Shown in pieces: positions 32,694-43,010 of a DNA stretch of 64,000 nucleotides. Each line of letters begins with the position of its first letter. Positions within the stretch are counted from its first letter, which is position 1. The notes under the pieces are model-generated. The model saw only the letters and a list, made by a program, of their open reading frames with translations. It was not told the DNA's origin and did not search any database. The position numbers and the translations under genes were made by a program. The stretch lies in assembly GCF_014202505.1 (NCBI RefSeq), contig NZ_JACHGW010000003.1, positions 372,001 to 436,000 on the forward strand, read 5' to 3'. The DNA comes from Armatimonas rosea. GTDB lineage: Bacteria; Armatimonadota; Armatimonadia; Armatimonadales; Armatimonadaceae.

Positions 32694-33758
32694 CTACGCG
32701 ATCCCACCCTCACCAAGCTTATCGGCCTGGTCGATACTCACGAGAGAGTCGATAATGTTCTGGATGTCGCCGTCCATGACATTGTTGAGCCCATGAATGG
32801 TCAGCCCGATCCGGTGGTCTGTCAGACGGTCCTGGGGGAAGTTGTAGGTGCGAATCTTATCCGAGCGGTCCCCCGAGCCCACTTGCAGGCGCCGGTTCTG
32901 GGTGACAGAGGCCAGCAGCTTCTCCAGCTCGCGCTCGTAGAGGCGGGCACGGAGCACGCGCATGGCCTGCTCGCGGTTCTGGAGCTGGCTGCGCTGGTCC
33001 TGACAGGCGACCACGATCCCGGAGGGGATATGGGTGATGCGCACCGCGGTCTCGTTCTTCTGAACATTCTGGCCGCCCGCGCCGCCCGAGAGGTAGTAGT
33101 CCATCTTGAGGTCCTTGGGGTCGATATTGACCTCGACATCGTCCACTTCCGGCATCACCGCGACCGTCGCCGTGGACGTGTGAATGCGCCCGCCGGACTC
33201 GGTGACCGGGACGCGCTGCACGCGATGGACACCGCCCTCGAACTTGAGCTGCGAGAACGCGCCCTCGGCCTGGATCGAGAGCTGGGCATCTTTGACCCCG
33301 CCGATTCCCGTCTCCTGGCAGGCGATCAGCTCGCTCTTCCAGCCGCGCCGCTCCGCCCAGCGCATGTACATCCGCAGGATCTGCCCGCAGAAAAGCTCGG
33401 CTTCGTCGCCACCCGTGCCCGGACGGAACTCCATAATGACGTTTTTATCGTCGGCGGGGTCCTTGGGCAGGAGCATGAGGCGCAGCTCTTTCTCCAGCGG
33501 GGTCACCTGTGGCTTGAGCTCTTCCAGCTCTAGCTGCGCCAGCTCCTTCATCTCCGGGTCGCCCAGCATCTCCTCCGCATCGGCGATTCCCTGCACAACT
33601 GCTTTATAGCGGCGGAAGGTCTCGACCAGCGGGGTGAGCGCCGTGTGCTCGCGCGCCACGGGGGCGTAGCGCTTGGGGTCCGACGCTACCGTGGGGTCCA
33701 TCATCTGATGGTTCAGCTCTTCGTAGCGTTTCTCAACATCAAGTAGTTTTTCAAACAT
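32694..33758 (-). CDS. prfA: peptide chain release factor 1
   Basis: Terminates translation at UAA and UAG. A 354-residue protein with the stop-codon-reading PxT tripeptide (RVPVTES), the GGQ loop in [13 protein letters not shown] (Gly228-Gly229-Gln230) whose glutamine is normally methylated, and the C-terminal [20 protein letters not shown] segment. Start ATG 33758 fits the family N-terminus ([15 protein letters not shown]); the longer open frame upstream runs antisense to the next gene. MscS follows without a gap. Confidence 0.97.
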   Translation of the reverse strand: MFEKLLDVEKRYEELNHQMMDPTVASDPKRYAPVAREHTALTPLVETFRRYKAVVQGIADAEEMLGDPEMKELAQLELEELKPQVTPLEKELRLMLLPKDPADDKNVIMEFRPGTGGDEAELFCGQILRMYMRWAERRGWKSELIACQETGIGGVKDAQLSIQAEGAFSQLKFEGGVHRVQRVPVTESGGRIHTSTATVAVMPEVDDVEVNIDPKDLKMDYYLSGGAGGQNVQKNETAVRITHIPSGIVVACQDQRSQLQNREQAMRVLRARLYERELEKLLASVTQNRRLQVGSGDRSDKIRTYNFPQDRLTDHRIGLTIHGLNNVMDGDIQNIIDSLVSIDQADKLGEGGIA

Positions 33759-33928
33759 GGTTTTTCCAGAATCAAAAAGACAGCAAAAAGCAGCCGCAAG
33801 ACACGTGCAAGACTGCAAAAGGGGGAGACGTGAGGTGATGCAGGTGCCCCGGGGGGCTAGAGGGGGAGTGGCCAGAGGCTGGCATGAAGGAAGGTGTGCA
33901 TCGTAGAATCCAACAGGATTGTACCATA

Positions 33929-36172
33929 ATGCCACAAAAACCGATCCAAACCCTCGCCGATGCCCTTGCCTTCCTGCACTGGGACCCCCGACGCCACGGC
34001 GCGCTGCTCTGTATCGCCCCGGAGAAAACGCCGCTTCTGCTCCCAAGCCCCTCCCGGGAAATTCTGGGGGCTCTCGGTGCCTACGAGGCTTGGCTGAAGC
34101 AGCAGACGCTCCTTGCGCAGCAAAAGCTGGGCATGCCGCCGCCCGGTGGCTGGATGCCCCAGGAGCTGGTTGCGGCATTTGGGCGTGGCCTGCGCCGCTT
34201 TGGCAGTGTCACTGCGCTGGGGCCAGCGGAGCGCGTGGGCTACAGCCGCAACCCCGCCCCGCCGCGCTTCGATGCCTCGGCCAGCACGTTTCTAGAGACC
34301 GTCACCGAGGCGCAGTGGCAGCAGCTCTGTGGCGGTGGGCTTGCCGTGGCGCAGTGTACAGCCGCTCAGCGTGCGCTGGTGCTGGGGCTCCTGCCCGAGT
34401 CGACGCTGATTCGGGATGCATCGTTTCAGGGCATGATCCCGCTCGATGGCCCACGACGCTCTCAGCTCATGCTCTCCTTGGGGCTGGTGGCGATTGTGCA
34501 GGGGCCGCCTATCGGGCCCTTTGGTTTTACGCTCTTGGGAAGCGGGTTTAACTTTCCTCTCAAACCACAAGTGCCCCCCCTGGGGCAAGAGCTCTTGCAG
34601 AGGCTTCCGAACCGCGGGGGAGTGGGGCAGCTCAACCCACGGGCGCTCTCCGGGCAGGTCGCGCTGGAGGGGGAGAAGGTGACGGTCGCGCTGCTTCTGG
34701 AGCGGGCGACCCAGGCCAGTGGCGTCCTGGTACGCGCCGATGCACGGGTTGCCAAGCTCCCGGTGTGGAGCCAGGGCACGACACTGGCCACGGGCGAGCT
34801 GCTCGAGGCGCTGTGCTTCGCCCTCGCGGGAGTTTTTCGCAAGACCGACGAGGGCTTTTTGCTGGTGGAGGAGCTTGCCCCGCTTCAGGTCCGCCGCGCC
34901 CGTGTCGCTGAGTGGCATGCCAGTGCGGAAGCCGTACATCCGCGCGAGACACAGGCCTTCGCTGAGCGCTTTGATGCACTCTTGAGCGTGCCCTTTGCTA
35001 CGGGAGCAGTGTTTGCCCTGACAGACTCCCAGCGCCGCCAGTACCGTGCGGCGCACCAGGAGGGTAAGGAGCTCCGGCTGGGCTACTCGGAGCTGACTGC
35101 AAGCCAACAGGTGGTGGTGGATGCGGAGCATAAAAAACTCCAGACTGCCTTTCAAGCGGCCCAGCGGCAACCCGCGGTAGCGGTCACGCTTGATAAGGTG
35201 ACTGTCTCCCTGAGCCTCCAGCTCCAGGCCCGTGTCCCCGATGCACCGACGTTCTACGTGGGCGATATCGACTTGAGTGAAACGCGACGCCTCCGTGTGT
35301 CCGTCAAGGGCCGGCCCGTGCTCGTGCGTGTGGGCGACAAAGACAAAGACGAGCTGAAGGCACTCCTGCAAGCGGCGCAAGAGGCGGGCGCGGCGGCGGT
35401 CTGGCTGGAGGCGAGCCCGGAGCTGCTGGAGGTCGCGCTGGCGGAGAGGCGCTTGCCGATCTGGGCGTGCGTCCCCGTGTTGCGCAGCAACGACGGCACC
35501 CCGGCGCGCAATAGCCTGGGCGAGACCTGGCGTGCGCTCTGCCGCCGTCGGTTCCGCCGCGACGAGCTAGACTGGCTGGACCCTGGTGTCGAGAGCAACC
35601 TGGCGGTGGCACGGGCAACGATCGAGCGCTTCCGCCTGCCACAGGTCGCGGGGCTGGTCTTGACCGAGACCGTGCCACCGGGGTTCCGGGAAGAGGTCTC
35701 GGACTGCCACACGGAGGAGCTGGGCTACACGCCGGAGCGCTGTCGTGCCTTTCGCCAGAAAAACGGGGTCGAGCCCGCCGATGTGATTGTCTCCTACGGC
35801 AGGACATTCCCCAGTGAGTCCGACCGACGCCTCTTCCCGCCCGCCCACGACCTGGCGCAGACCTGGCTGGGGGAGCGCGAGGACGATGCAGATCGCTTTT
35901 TGACCCGTCTCCAGCAGGCGCTTCTGAAGGAGCAGCCCACCCTGAGTGTCTGGTGGGGGGGAAGTAGTACGTGGGTGGTGTGCTGGAAAGCAAAGCAGCC
36001 CATCCCGCTTCTCTACCCCTACTACGACCCAACCCCCGCGAAAGAGTACGAGACGCAGTGGGTGGTGGCACCGGAAAAATTTACGGAAAAGACGCCGTCA
36101 ACGGCGACGGTCGATCTTCGGACGCTCTCTGTGTCGGCGCTTCTGGCTGGATTTCGACAGGGGGTATTTTAA
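33929..36172 (+). CDS. large unrecognised cytoplasmic protein
   Basis: A 747-residue protein; no family recognised. No signal peptide or membrane helix. The N-terminal half is rich in short Leu/Val strands and Gln; residues about 250-310 resemble a secretin/TonB-type short domain ([24 protein letters not shown]). The last 250 residues look like an alpha/beta barrel: [44 protein letters not shown] and [20 protein letters not shown], reminiscent of putative glycoside-hydrolase-like barrels. ATG 33929 is preferred to the longer start at 33884 because TAGAAT (33904-33909) would place the mRNA start downstream of 33884. Confidence 0.65.
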   Translation: MPQKPIQTLADALAFLHWDPRRHGALLCIAPEKTPLLLPSPSREILGALGAYEAWLKQQTLLAQQKLGMPPPGGWMPQELVAAFGRGLRRFGSVTALGPAERVGYSRNPAPPRFDASASTFLETVTEAQWQQLCGGGLAVAQCTAAQRALVLGLLPESTLIRDASFQGMIPLDGPRRSQLMLSLGLVAIVQGPPIGPFGFTLLGSGFNFPLKPQVPPLGQELLQRLPNRGGVGQLNPRALSGQVALEGEKVTVALLLERATQASGVLVRADARVAKLPVWSQGTTLATGELLEALCFALAGVFRKTDEGFLLVEELAPLQVRRARVAEWHASAEAVHPRETQAFAERFDALLSVPFATGAVFALTDSQRRQYRAAHQEGKELRLGYSELTASQQVVVDAEHKKLQTAFQAAQRQPAVAVTLDKVTVSLSLQLQARVPDAPTFYVGDIDLSETRRLRVSVKGRPVLVRVGDKDKDELKALLQAAQEAGAAAVWLEASPELLEVALAERRLPIWACVPVLRSNDGTPARNSLGETWRALCRRRFRRDELDWLDPGVESNLAVARATIERFRLPQVAGLVLTETVPPGFREEVSDCHTEELGYTPERCRAFRQKNGVEPADVIVSYGRTFPSESDRRLFPPAHDLAQTWLGEREDDADRFLTRLQQALLKEQPTLSVWWGGSSTWVVCWKAKQPIPLLYPYYDPTPAKEYETQWVVAPEKFTEKTPSTATVDLRTLSVSALLAGFRQGVF

Positions 36173-36286
36173 AGTGCCTTTTATAAATTAAATAATGAAT
36201 TAGATTGCCTGAAGTTGCCGATTGTGTCACGGGTTTTGGGTTGAAATGGGCTTTTAGTGGGTAGAATCCCCGCTGGAAAAGAAATT

Positions 36287-37585
36287 ATGAATATTTGTGT
36301 TATTGGTACAGGCTATGTCGGACTTGTCACTGGGGTGATCTTTGCGGACCTGGGAAATGAGGTCATCTGTGTGGACAAGCTGGAAGCGAAAGTGGAGCAG
36401 CTCAACCGCGGTGAGATGCCAATCTACGAGCCCGGGCTTGAGGAGCTGGTACAGCGCAACGCGGAAGAGGGGCGCCTCACCTTCACCACAGACTTGGATG
36501 GCGCGGTGCGCAAGTCCGAGATTATCTACATCTGTGTGGGCACCCCGCCGCGTGAGGACGGCTCCACCGACATGAGCCAGGTCGAGGGTGCGGCGCGTGG
36601 GATCGCGGCGGCGATGGACCGCTACAAGGTGATCGTCAATAAGTCCACGGTCCCGGTGGGCACGGGCAGCTTTGTGCGCGAGGTGATCGAGACCAACCGC
36701 CGCCGCAATGTGGATTTCGACGTGGTCTCCAACCCGGAGTTCCTGCGCGAGGGCTCGGCGATTCAGGACGCGCTCAACCCGGACCGCATCGTCATTGGTG
36801 CCCCCAACCAGATTGTCGCGCTCAAGGTGCTGGAGCTCTACGCCCCGCTGGAGCGCCCGATGATCATCACCGATGTCGCCAGCGCTGAGCTGATTAAGTA
36901 CGCGTCGAACGCGTTCTTGGCCGTCAAGATCAGCTTCGCCAACTCCATCGCCAATATCTGCGAGGCCGTGAACGCCGATGTGATCCAGGTGATGAAGGGG
37001 GTCGGGCAGGACCGCCGCATCGGCCCCGCCTTCCTCAACGCCGGCCTTGGCTACGGCGGAAGCTGCTTCCCTAAGGACTCGTCGAGCCTGCTCCACACCG
37101 CGCAGAGTGTCGGCTACGACTTCCCGATCCTAGAGGCGACCATCAAGACCAACGATGAGCAGCCCAAGCGCTTTATCAAGAAGATCGAGAAGGAGCTGGG
37201 CGGCTTCAAGGGCAAGAAGATCGCGCTGCTCGGGCTGGCCTTCAAGGCCAACACCGACGACATGCGCGATGCGAAGTCCCTCGATGTGATTGCGGCGGTG
37301 CTCGCGGGCGATGGCGAGATTGTCGCCTTTGACCCGATTGCGATGGAGAACTGCAAGAAGATCTTCCCGCAGATTACCTACGCCAAGAGCGCCTTCGATG
37401 CCGCGGAGGGGGCCGATGCCGCGGTGGTTGTCACCGAGTGGAACGAGTTCAAGCAGATCAACCTGGAGAAGCTCAAGGCTGCAATGAAGGGGAGCCATGT
37501 CTTCGATGGCCGCAACCTCTACGACCCCGAGAAGATGCGGCGTGCGGGCTTTGTCTACCACGGAATCGGCCGCACGAGTAAGTAG
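36287..37585 (+). CDS. ugd: UDP-glucose/GDP-mannose 6-dehydrogenase
   Basis: Oxidises a nucleotide sugar to its uronic acid with two NAD+. A 432-residue protein with the NAD site VIGTGYVGLVTG, NPEFLREGSAIQD, the catalytic cysteine in GYGGSCFPKD (Cys260), and the C-terminal FKANTDDMRDAKSL and VVTEWNEFK segments. It supplies uronic acid for surface polysaccharides, consistent with the exopolysaccharide locus further along. TAGAAT at 36262-36267 plus a GGAAAAG ribosome site gives a short-leader mRNA; a strong terminator follows. Confidence 0.95.
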   Translation: MNICVIGTGYVGLVTGVIFADLGNEVICVDKLEAKVEQLNRGEMPIYEPGLEELVQRNAEEGRLTFTTDLDGAVRKSEIIYICVGTPPREDGSTDMSQVEGAARGIAAAMDRYKVIVNKSTVPVGTGSFVREVIETNRRRNVDFDVVSNPEFLREGSAIQDALNPDRIVIGAPNQIVALKVLELYAPLERPMIITDVASAELIKYASNAFLAVKISFANSIANICEAVNADVIQVMKGVGQDRRIGPAFLNAGLGYGGSCFPKDSSSLLHTAQSVGYDFPILEATIKTNDEQPKRFIKKIEKELGGFKGKKIALLGLAFKANTDDMRDAKSLDVIAAVLAGDGEIVAFDPIAMENCKKIFPQITYAKSAFDAAEGADAAVVVTEWNEFKQINLEKLKAAMKGSHVFDGRNLYDPEKMRRAGFVYHGIGRTSK

Positions 37586-37605
37586 CGCTTTCGCGCTCGG
37601 AGTGA

Positions 37606-37647
37606 CCCTCTTCCTCATTTCCGCTCCGCGGAGGAAGAGGGTTTTTT
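37606..37647 (+). terminator. Rho-independent terminator after ugd
   Basis: Perfect 11-bp stem CCCTCTTCCTC / GAGGAAGAGGG (37606-37616 and 37631-37641) followed by TTTTTT. Confidence 0.92.
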
Positions 37648-37888
37648 ATTGGCCAGAGTGGATTCCCTTGCATTAGGGCTCTACGGAGCACAAGTACCCC
37701 TCTCAGGAGGGCCAAAGCTCTCGTTATTTGTATTTGCAACCGAAATAAAAGGCGTGATATAGTGGTTAGGAAGCAACCTCAAGGTTTGTGGTCTGCTTCA
37801 ATTCAACTCTCCCCGGCGAGCCTTTTTCCCCACACTATTTTGTGTTTCGTCGTGCTCTCGCCGACCGCTTCGTTTTCGGAAAGTCCTC
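37648..37888 (+). promoter_or_regulatory. rho promoter and long leader
   Basis: No gene was found in the 303-bp gap between ugd and rho. After the ugd terminator, TTGCAA (37734-37739) with an 18-bp spacer and TATAGT (37758-37763) is the best promoter candidate. It leaves a leader of about 120 nt before rho, which contains small hairpins such as AACC-TCAA-GGTT. A long leader would fit autoregulated termination of rho, known in other bacteria; that is inference here. Confidence 0.45.
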
Positions 37889-39574
37889 ATGCCAAGACGT
37901 CGTTTGACAACGCCCCCCGACCCGGATGGGGTCGATACAACCTCTGCTCCTGCTAGCGTGGAGAGTGCCCCTGAGGCGACCACCACGCCCTCTACTCCGA
38001 CACTACTCCCAACCCCTCCCCCTGAAATGATTGCTGCGGCAGAGTCGCTGCTGGGTGACGCCGCGCTTCCTCCTCCCGCCCCCCCCTCGCGTCGCCGCCG
38101 CCTCCTCCAGACGAGCGCTCCGCCGCCGCTGACCCAGCAAGAGGCCTTAGAGCTTGTCGCCGATCTGCCTGAGCGTGTCGCGGAGCCCCTGCCACCGCCT
38201 GCCCGCATCGAGCGCCAAGACCGCAACGACCGCAACGAGCGTCCTGATCGTGGCGACCGCCCCGAGCGCCGGGATCGTCCTGGCCATAGCATGCGCCCCG
38301 CTCGCGGCAACGCGGCGAGTCCGGGGAACTCCTACAACAACCCGCCTCGGCGTGGCAATGTGGGGCCTGCTCTGGGAGCGGGAGCCGATCTCCGTGACCT
38401 GGAAGAGGCCTCGCTCAATGGTGAGGAGCCGCTCAGCGGTGAGGGGGTCCTGGAGATCAATAGCGAGGGCTACGGCTTTTTGCGCCGCCAGAACCTCGCC
38501 GCCAGCAACGACGATATCTATGTGGCGCAGGCACAGATCAAGCGCTTTGGCCTCAAGACGGGCGACCAGGTGCTAGGGTTTGTCCGCCCTCCCAAGGACT
38601 CGGAGAAGTACTTCGGGCTCCTGCGGGTGGAGAAGATCAATGGCTTCGACCCGGATGTCGCCCGGATGCGCCCCAACTTCGATGAGCTGGTGCCGATCTT
38701 CCCGGAGTCCCGGATCGTGCTGGAGCTGGACCCCAAGACCCTCTCGATGCGCTTTATGGACCTGGTCTCCCCGATTGGCAAGGGCCAGCGCGGGCTGATT
38801 GTCGCGCCGCCCAAGGCCGGTAAGACCATCCTGCTCAAGCAGATCGCCAACTCGATTGCTATCAACCACCCGGACATTCACCTGATGGTGCTCCTGGTGG
38901 ACGAGCGCCCGGAAGAGGTGACCGACATGCGGCGCTCGGTGCGAGGAGAGGTGATCGCCTCGCCCTTTGATGAGCTACCCGACAACCACATGCGTGTCGC
39001 CGATCTCTGCCTGGAGCGGGCCAAGCGCCTCGTGGAGGTGGGTAAAGATGTCGTGATCCTCCTAGACTCCATCACCCGCTTTGCCCGCGCGTCGAACCTG
39101 ACCGTGAACCCGTCGGGGCGAACCCTCCAGGGCGGTCTGGACCCCGCCGCGATCTACCGTCCTAAGCGCTTCTTTGGCGCGGCTCGCAACATCGAGCACG
39201 GCGGCTCGCTCACCATTATCGCCACGGCGCTGGTGGAGACCGGCTCGCGCATGGACGATATCATCTTCGAGGAATTTAAGGGCACGGGCAATATGGAGCT
39301 GCGCCTGGACCGCTCGCTGGCGGAGCAGCGGCTCTACCCGGCGATCGACATCAAGCTCTCCGGCACCCGCCGCGACGAGCTCCTCTACCCGGCCGACGAC
39401 CTGCGCAAGATCTGGCAGGTGCACCGCATCCTGGCCAACTTGGGGACCAAAGAGGCCACCGAGCTCCTGCTGGACCGCCTCGATAAGACACGCTCGAACC
39501 GCGAGTTCCTCTCCGCGATCGGGGGGACCGCACCCGCGGCGACCAATAAGTCGGAAGCAAACAAGTCGGAGTAG
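37889..39574 (+). CDS. rho: transcription termination factor Rho with disordered N-terminal extension
   Basis: Hexameric RNA-dependent ATPase that ends transcription. The conserved part has the cold-shock-like RNA-binding domain ([14 protein letters not shown]..), the P-loop APPKAGKT (Lys312), [10 protein letters not shown], the arginine-rich Q/R-loop region and [11 protein letters not shown]. Lys312 corresponds to Lys181 of the E. coli protein, so the N-terminus is about 130 residues longer. That extension is low-complexity: first Pro/Thr-rich, then a run of Arg-Asp dipeptides ([18 protein letters not shown]) and RPARGN. Such insertions occur in Rho of several GC-rich and Bacteroidota species, where they bind RNA or drive condensation. 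The bfn gene follows after one base. Confidence 0.96.
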   Translation: MPRRRLTTPPDPDGVDTTSAPASVESAPEATTTPSTPTLLPTPPPEMIAAAESLLGDAALPPPAPPSRRRRLLQTSAPPPLTQQEALELVADLPERVAEPLPPPARIERQDRNDRNERPDRGDRPERRDRPGHSMRPARGNAASPGNSYNNPPRRGNVGPALGAGADLRDLEEASLNGEEPLSGEGVLEINSEGYGFLRRQNLAASNDDIYVAQAQIKRFGLKTGDQVLGFVRPPKDSEKYFGLLRVEKINGFDPDVARMRPNFDELVPIFPESRIVLELDPKTLSMRFMDLVSPIGKGQRGLIVAPPKAGKTILLKQIANSIAINHPDIHLMVLLVDERPEEVTDMRRSVRGEVIASPFDELPDNHMRVADLCLERAKRLVEVGKDVVILLDSITRFARASNLTVNPSGRTLQGGLDPAAIYRPKRFFGAARNIEHGGSLTIIATALVETGSRMDDIIFEEFKGTGNMELRLDRSLAEQRLYPAIDIKLSGTRRDELLYPADDLRKIWQVHRILANLGTKEATELLLDRLDKTRSNREFLSAIGGTAPAATNKSEANKSE

Positions 39575-39575
39575 T

Positions 39576-40055
39576 ATGTCTAGCCCGTTTGACGAGACCA
39601 GTGAGGACGAGAACCGGAAGCCGCGCTCGCTCGACGAGAAAGAGGTGACGGTTCTCGGGCTCTGGGAGACCCGTGAGGCGGCGCAGGCGGACGGACCGAT
39701 CGAGGAGGTCGCGCTGGTGCTCCGCGATGGCCGAGGGCGCCGGCTCTCGGTGCATATCGGGCCGTTTGAGAGCATGGCGATCCACAATGCCCTCCAGAAA
39801 GTCGCGCCCGAGCGGCCCCTGACCCACGATCTGCTCCGCAATCTGATCGAGAAGCTCGGGGGAAGGCTGAGTCGTGTCGTGATCGACGATCTCTGGCAGG
39901 GAACGTACTATGCCAAGCTTCACATCGAGCGCGAGAAAGCACCCGCTCTGGAGATCGACTGTCGCCCCTCGGATGCCATTGCGCTTGCGCTACGCTTCCG
40001 CGCCCCAATCTCCGTTGCGGAGCACGTGCTCGTGGAGGCGGCGGAGTCCGAGTAG
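39576..40055 (+). CDS. bifunctional nuclease family protein (DUF151)
   Basis: A 159-residue protein with the BFN domain: RLSVHIGPFESMAIHNALQ (conserved I..GxxEaxAI pattern), RPLTHDLLRNLIEKLGG, GTYYAKLHI and the C-terminal IDCRPSDAIALALR signature. Family members have weak RNase/DNase activity reported in plants and a cyanobacterial homologue linked to transcription antitermination (Rae1-unrelated); function here is not certain. It starts 1 nt after rho, so co-expression with a termination factor is notable. A strong terminator follows. Confidence 0.88.
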   Translation: MSSPFDETSEDENRKPRSLDEKEVTVLGLWETREAAQADGPIEEVALVLRDGRGRRLSVHIGPFESMAIHNALQKVAPERPLTHDLLRNLIEKLGGRLSRVVIDDLWQGTYYAKLHIEREKAPALEIDCRPSDAIALALRFRAPISVAEHVLVEAAESE

Positions 40056-40076
40056 GCACCACGACGGAGATGTGCA

Positions 40077-40110
40077 AGAGCCCGAGGACACGTGCCTCGG
40101 GCTCTTTTTT
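40077..40110 (+). terminator. terminator after rho-bfn
   Basis: Perfect 11-bp stem AGAGCCCGAGG / CCTCGGGCTCT with a 7-nt loop, overlapping a T-run (40105-40110). It may also stop the convergent PEP-CTERM gene, since AAGAG precedes the stem on the other strand. Confidence 0.9.
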
Positions 40111-40129
40111 GCGTTGGGCTCTTGCTTTT

Positions 40130-41713
40130 TTAGTGCTTGCGGCGGCGCAGAACCACGAGCCCCAGCACGGCGAGCGCGAGGGTGCCTGGCTCGGGAGCGC
40201 TCGTGCCACTGAGGGCTCCGACTGCATAGAGCGTGGCATTGTTGATCGCGTAGACCTTGCCATCCGCGCCAATCAGGGTCGGGGTGTAGGCCTCGCCGAT
40301 GCCCGCGGTGAGCGTGATGACCTCCGTGAAGGTATTGGAGTCGAGCGACCAGCGGTAGAGCTTGCCGTCCTCGCTATTGGCCAGGACGCTGTTGCTGAAG
40401 GGATCGAAGACCGCTGTGTTGATACACCACTCGCGCACCCGGGGGAGAACGGGGTCGGGGGTCTGGCCGGCGATCGTGAGGATCTCTTTCATCACAATCG
40501 TGTTGGTGCGGGTGTCCAAGAAGGTATCGTTGGGATCGAGGATCGCCAGGCGGTTGTTGCCGACCCCGTAGTCGTTGTACTTGGTCATCAGCAGGTACGA
40601 CGATGTCCCGGTGTAGGACTTAACATTCTTGGCGGGAATCACGGTCGCGGTATCGTCCCAGCCAAACGCACCCGCCGCGCCGGAGGGAGTGAGGTCGCCG
40701 TTGAACTGGAGCATCCACCCGCGCGACGAAGCAAAGGGGCGCTCTAGGACTCCGATATAGACCTTTCCATCCGGCCCCACCATGGGCGAGGCCGTGCCAT
40801 CGTCGCTGATCCAGGCATCGTTGAGCGGGTTCTGGGCATCCTTGAGCCGCACCGTGGCGGTAGGGGCCAGGGTCGTGGTGTTCATCGAGACAAGATAGCC
40901 CGCCGGGAGCGTGTCGGCGTTGCGCATCACCGCATAGACCTTCGAGCCATCGTTGCTGATGGCGAGGGCTGCGTTCATGGCGATCTCGGTGGCATTGCCC
41001 CCGGTCGCCGCAGACGCCGACATCAGGCTCACCTGTCCTCCCGGGGTGACCTTTGCGATACCGCTGGAGAGCGTGGCCCCACCCTCCAGGGTGAGAAAGG
41101 CACTGACACGGTAGCCGAAGTACACATTCCCCTGAGAGTCCGAGGTCAGCGGGGTGCAGATCTTGAGCCCGGAGTCAAAGGCCGCTTTATTGGCCGCGTA
41201 GTGGGCGTCCCCGACAATCGAGATCCGTGTGGCCGCGCTGGGGGCGTTGGAGTCGAGGTTGCTCTGGTAGAGGACCGTTCCGCCGCCGCCCGCCATGTAC
41301 ATGCGGCCTGTCGAGGTCAGGGTGGGGGCGTAGCTGGGGACCCAGCCGTGGCCCGGAAGGGAGTAGTCCGTGGAGGAGGTCCACATCAGCGCACCATTGG
41401 CCCCGTTGCGCGCCTCGACCTTGAAGCCATCGTTTGCACCGGTCTTCACGGGGATGATCACCGTGTTGTTGTTGGTCACGAGCGGAGAGCCATAGTGGAC
41501 CAGCAGGCTCGTCCCTGAGTACTGGGGGTTCAGGTCCACCGGGGTGCTCCAGACAATCTGCTGGAGCGACTGGGAGGCGACAGTCGAGAGGGCGGTGTGC
41601 TGGGCATTGCCGGCGTAGCCGCTCCACACCTGCGCGTGCGCTCCCCGCGGAAGCAGGAGCGCCCCCGTCGAGAGAGCGATGAGACACGAGAGTTTTAATC
41701 TTGATGAGATCAT
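40130..41713 (-). CDS. PEP-CTERM protein with quinoprotein-like beta-propeller
   Basis: A 527-residue exported protein. The signal peptide ends near PRGAHAQ. The middle has PQQ-propeller-like blades (GANGALMWTSS, YAPTLTSTGRMYMAGG, GSKVYAVMRNAD, GPDGKVYIGVLE, GADGKVYAINNATLYAVG). The C-terminus APEPGTLALAVLGLVVLRRRKH is a textbook PEP-CTERM sorting signal: PEP motif, membrane helix, basic tail. Exosortase would cleave it and release or anchor the protein in the extracellular matrix. No exosortase gene is in the window. Confidence 0.88.
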   Translation of the reverse strand: MISSRLKLSCLIALSTGALLLPRGAHAQVWSGYAGNAQHTALSTVASQSLQQIVWSTPVDLNPQYSGTSLLVHYGSPLVTNNNTVIIPVKTGANDGFKVEARNGANGALMWTSSTDYSLPGHGWVPSYAPTLTSTGRMYMAGGGGTVLYQSNLDSNAPSAATRISIVGDAHYAANKAAFDSGLKICTPLTSDSQGNVYFGYRVSAFLTLEGGATLSSGIAKVTPGGQVSLMSASAATGGNATEIAMNAALAISNDGSKVYAVMRNADTLPAGYLVSMNTTTLAPTATVRLKDAQNPLNDAWISDDGTASPMVGPDGKVYIGVLERPFASSRGWMLQFNGDLTPSGAAGAFGWDDTATVIPAKNVKSYTGTSSYLLMTKYNDYGVGNNRLAILDPNDTFLDTRTNTIVMKEILTIAGQTPDPVLPRVREWCINTAVFDPFSNSVLANSEDGKLYRWSLDSNTFTEVITLTAGIGEAYTPTLIGADGKVYAINNATLYAVGALSGTSAPEPGTLALAVLGLVVLRRRKH

Positions 41714-41822
41714 GCGAATAAGCTTTCTGATTCACTGCCAGAGTTACAGGGACGTTCACCAGGTGGGAAGAAAACTCCTGCCTCGGGGTTTTGAGGTATC
41801 ATACGCCGGCCTCGAACACCTC

Positions 41823-43010
41823 ATGCAAACCACACCACGCTCCCTGCTCGCCGCGCTTTGTTGCGTCGCCATGCTCCTCTACTCTGTCTATCTCGGCGCG
41901 GTGGGGGTGCTCCTGCCCTACCTCGGGAGAGCGTTCTCGCTGGGGGAGGAGGCGCAGGGAAGGCTCTTTCCGGCCAACTTTGCGGGCTTTGTGGTGGGGG
42001 TGCTCCTGTGTGGCTACCTCTCGGACCGCTGGGGGCGCAAGGCGGTTTTGCTGATCGGGCTGGCGGTCTATGCGGGCGGGCTGAGCCTCTTTGGGAGCGC
42101 GGGGAGCTATCCGCTGGCGCTGGCCGCGGCCTTGCTCGTGGGAGCGGGGAGTGGGGCGATGGAGGTGGTCGCCAATGCGCTGGCCGCCGATCTCTACCCC
42201 GAGAGGCGTGCGTTTCTGCTCAATGCGCTCCAAGTTGCCTTTGGGGTGGGAGCCGCCGTCGCCCCGACCCTCTGCCGCTACTTGCTCACCCACGGCACCG
42301 ACTGGCGCTGGCTCTACTTCGGGCTGGCGGCGATCAATGGGGTGGTCTTTGTGGTCCTGAGCCTCTGTCGCCTGCCGCAGAGCGCCGCCCCCGAGGCGCT
42401 GGAGCTGGCGGCGCTACGGGCGGTCCTGCAGAAGCCGAGCTTTGCGACTCTGTGCGTGATGCAGGCGCTCTATGTGGGGGCGGAGGTGAGCTTCTTCTCC
42501 TGGCTCCCGACCTACTTTGAGAAGCAGCTCACCGGGGGCGTGGCCTGGATGGCGGGGGTGGGAACCCTGTTCTGGATCACGATGACGATCGGGCGGTTTG
42601 CGCTGGGGGGGCTCCTGGGGCGGTTTCCACTGATGCGGCTCAATGCGCTCGCGGCGGGGGGCGGGGTGGTCTTTGCCGCGCTGGCCCTGCTCTGGCACAC
42701 CCCGCTCCCGGTCTTGGTCTGTGTGGCGCTGGCGGGGCTGTTCTTTGCGGGTATCTTCAGCCTGGTGCTGGCCGAGGCCGGAGAGCGCTTCCCGAGTGTG
42801 GCGGGCACGGCCTTTGGTGGTGTCGTGGCGGCGGGCGGACTGGGCGGTGCGGTGATTCCGTGGGTTGTTGGTGCCTTGGCGGCGGGCGGGCTGGGCTGGC
42901 AAGGGGCACTGGCGCTCGTGCCCCTCACACTAACGGGAACTCTGGTACTGAGCCTCGTCCTGCTACGCACGCCGCCGTCGGGCCAGTACCAGAGTCCCGC
43001 CGAGCGCTAG
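41823..43010 (+). CDS. MFS transporter
   Basis: A 395-residue transporter with about twelve hydrophobic helices. The signature loop between helices 2 and 3 is GYLSDRWGRKAVLL, with the second-half equivalent GLLGRFPLMRLN. Helix 5 has a typical antiporter-like GVGAAVAPTLCR. The substrate cannot be read from sequence; sugar or drug efflux are both possible. TATCAT at 41797-41802 predicts a 14-nt leader. Its 3' end overlaps the convergent PEP-CTERM gene by 48 nt. Confidence 0.88.
   Translation: MQTTPRSLLAALCCVAMLLYSVYLGAVGVLLPYLGRAFSLGEEAQGRLFPANFAGFVVGVLLCGYLSDRWGRKAVLLIGLAVYAGGLSLFGSAGSYPLALAAALLVGAGSGAMEVVANALAADLYPERRAFLLNALQVAFGVGAAVAPTLCRYLLTHGTDWRWLYFGLAAINGVVFVVLSLCRLPQSAAPEALELAALRAVLQKPSFATLCVMQALYVGAEVSFFSWLPTYFEKQLTGGVAWMAGVGTLFWITMTIGRFALGGLLGRFPLMRLNALAAGGGVVFAALALLWHTPLPVLVCVALAGLFFAGIFSLVLAEAGERFPSVAGTAFGGVVAAGGLGGAVIPWVVGALAAGGLGWQGALALVPLTLTGTLVLSLVLLRTPPSGQYQSPAER

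Noticed and set aside
32694-34178. 140-codon N-terminal extension of release factor 1
   Set aside because: It is antisense to the start of the 33929 gene, low-complexity, and the family begins at [10 protein letters not shown].
37750-37825. tRNA-like text (AGTGGTTAGG ... TTCAATTC) before rho
   Set aside because: The D-loop-like and T-loop-like strings are there, but the acceptor and anticodon arms do not pair and no CCA-side partner exists. It is better read as part of the rho leader.
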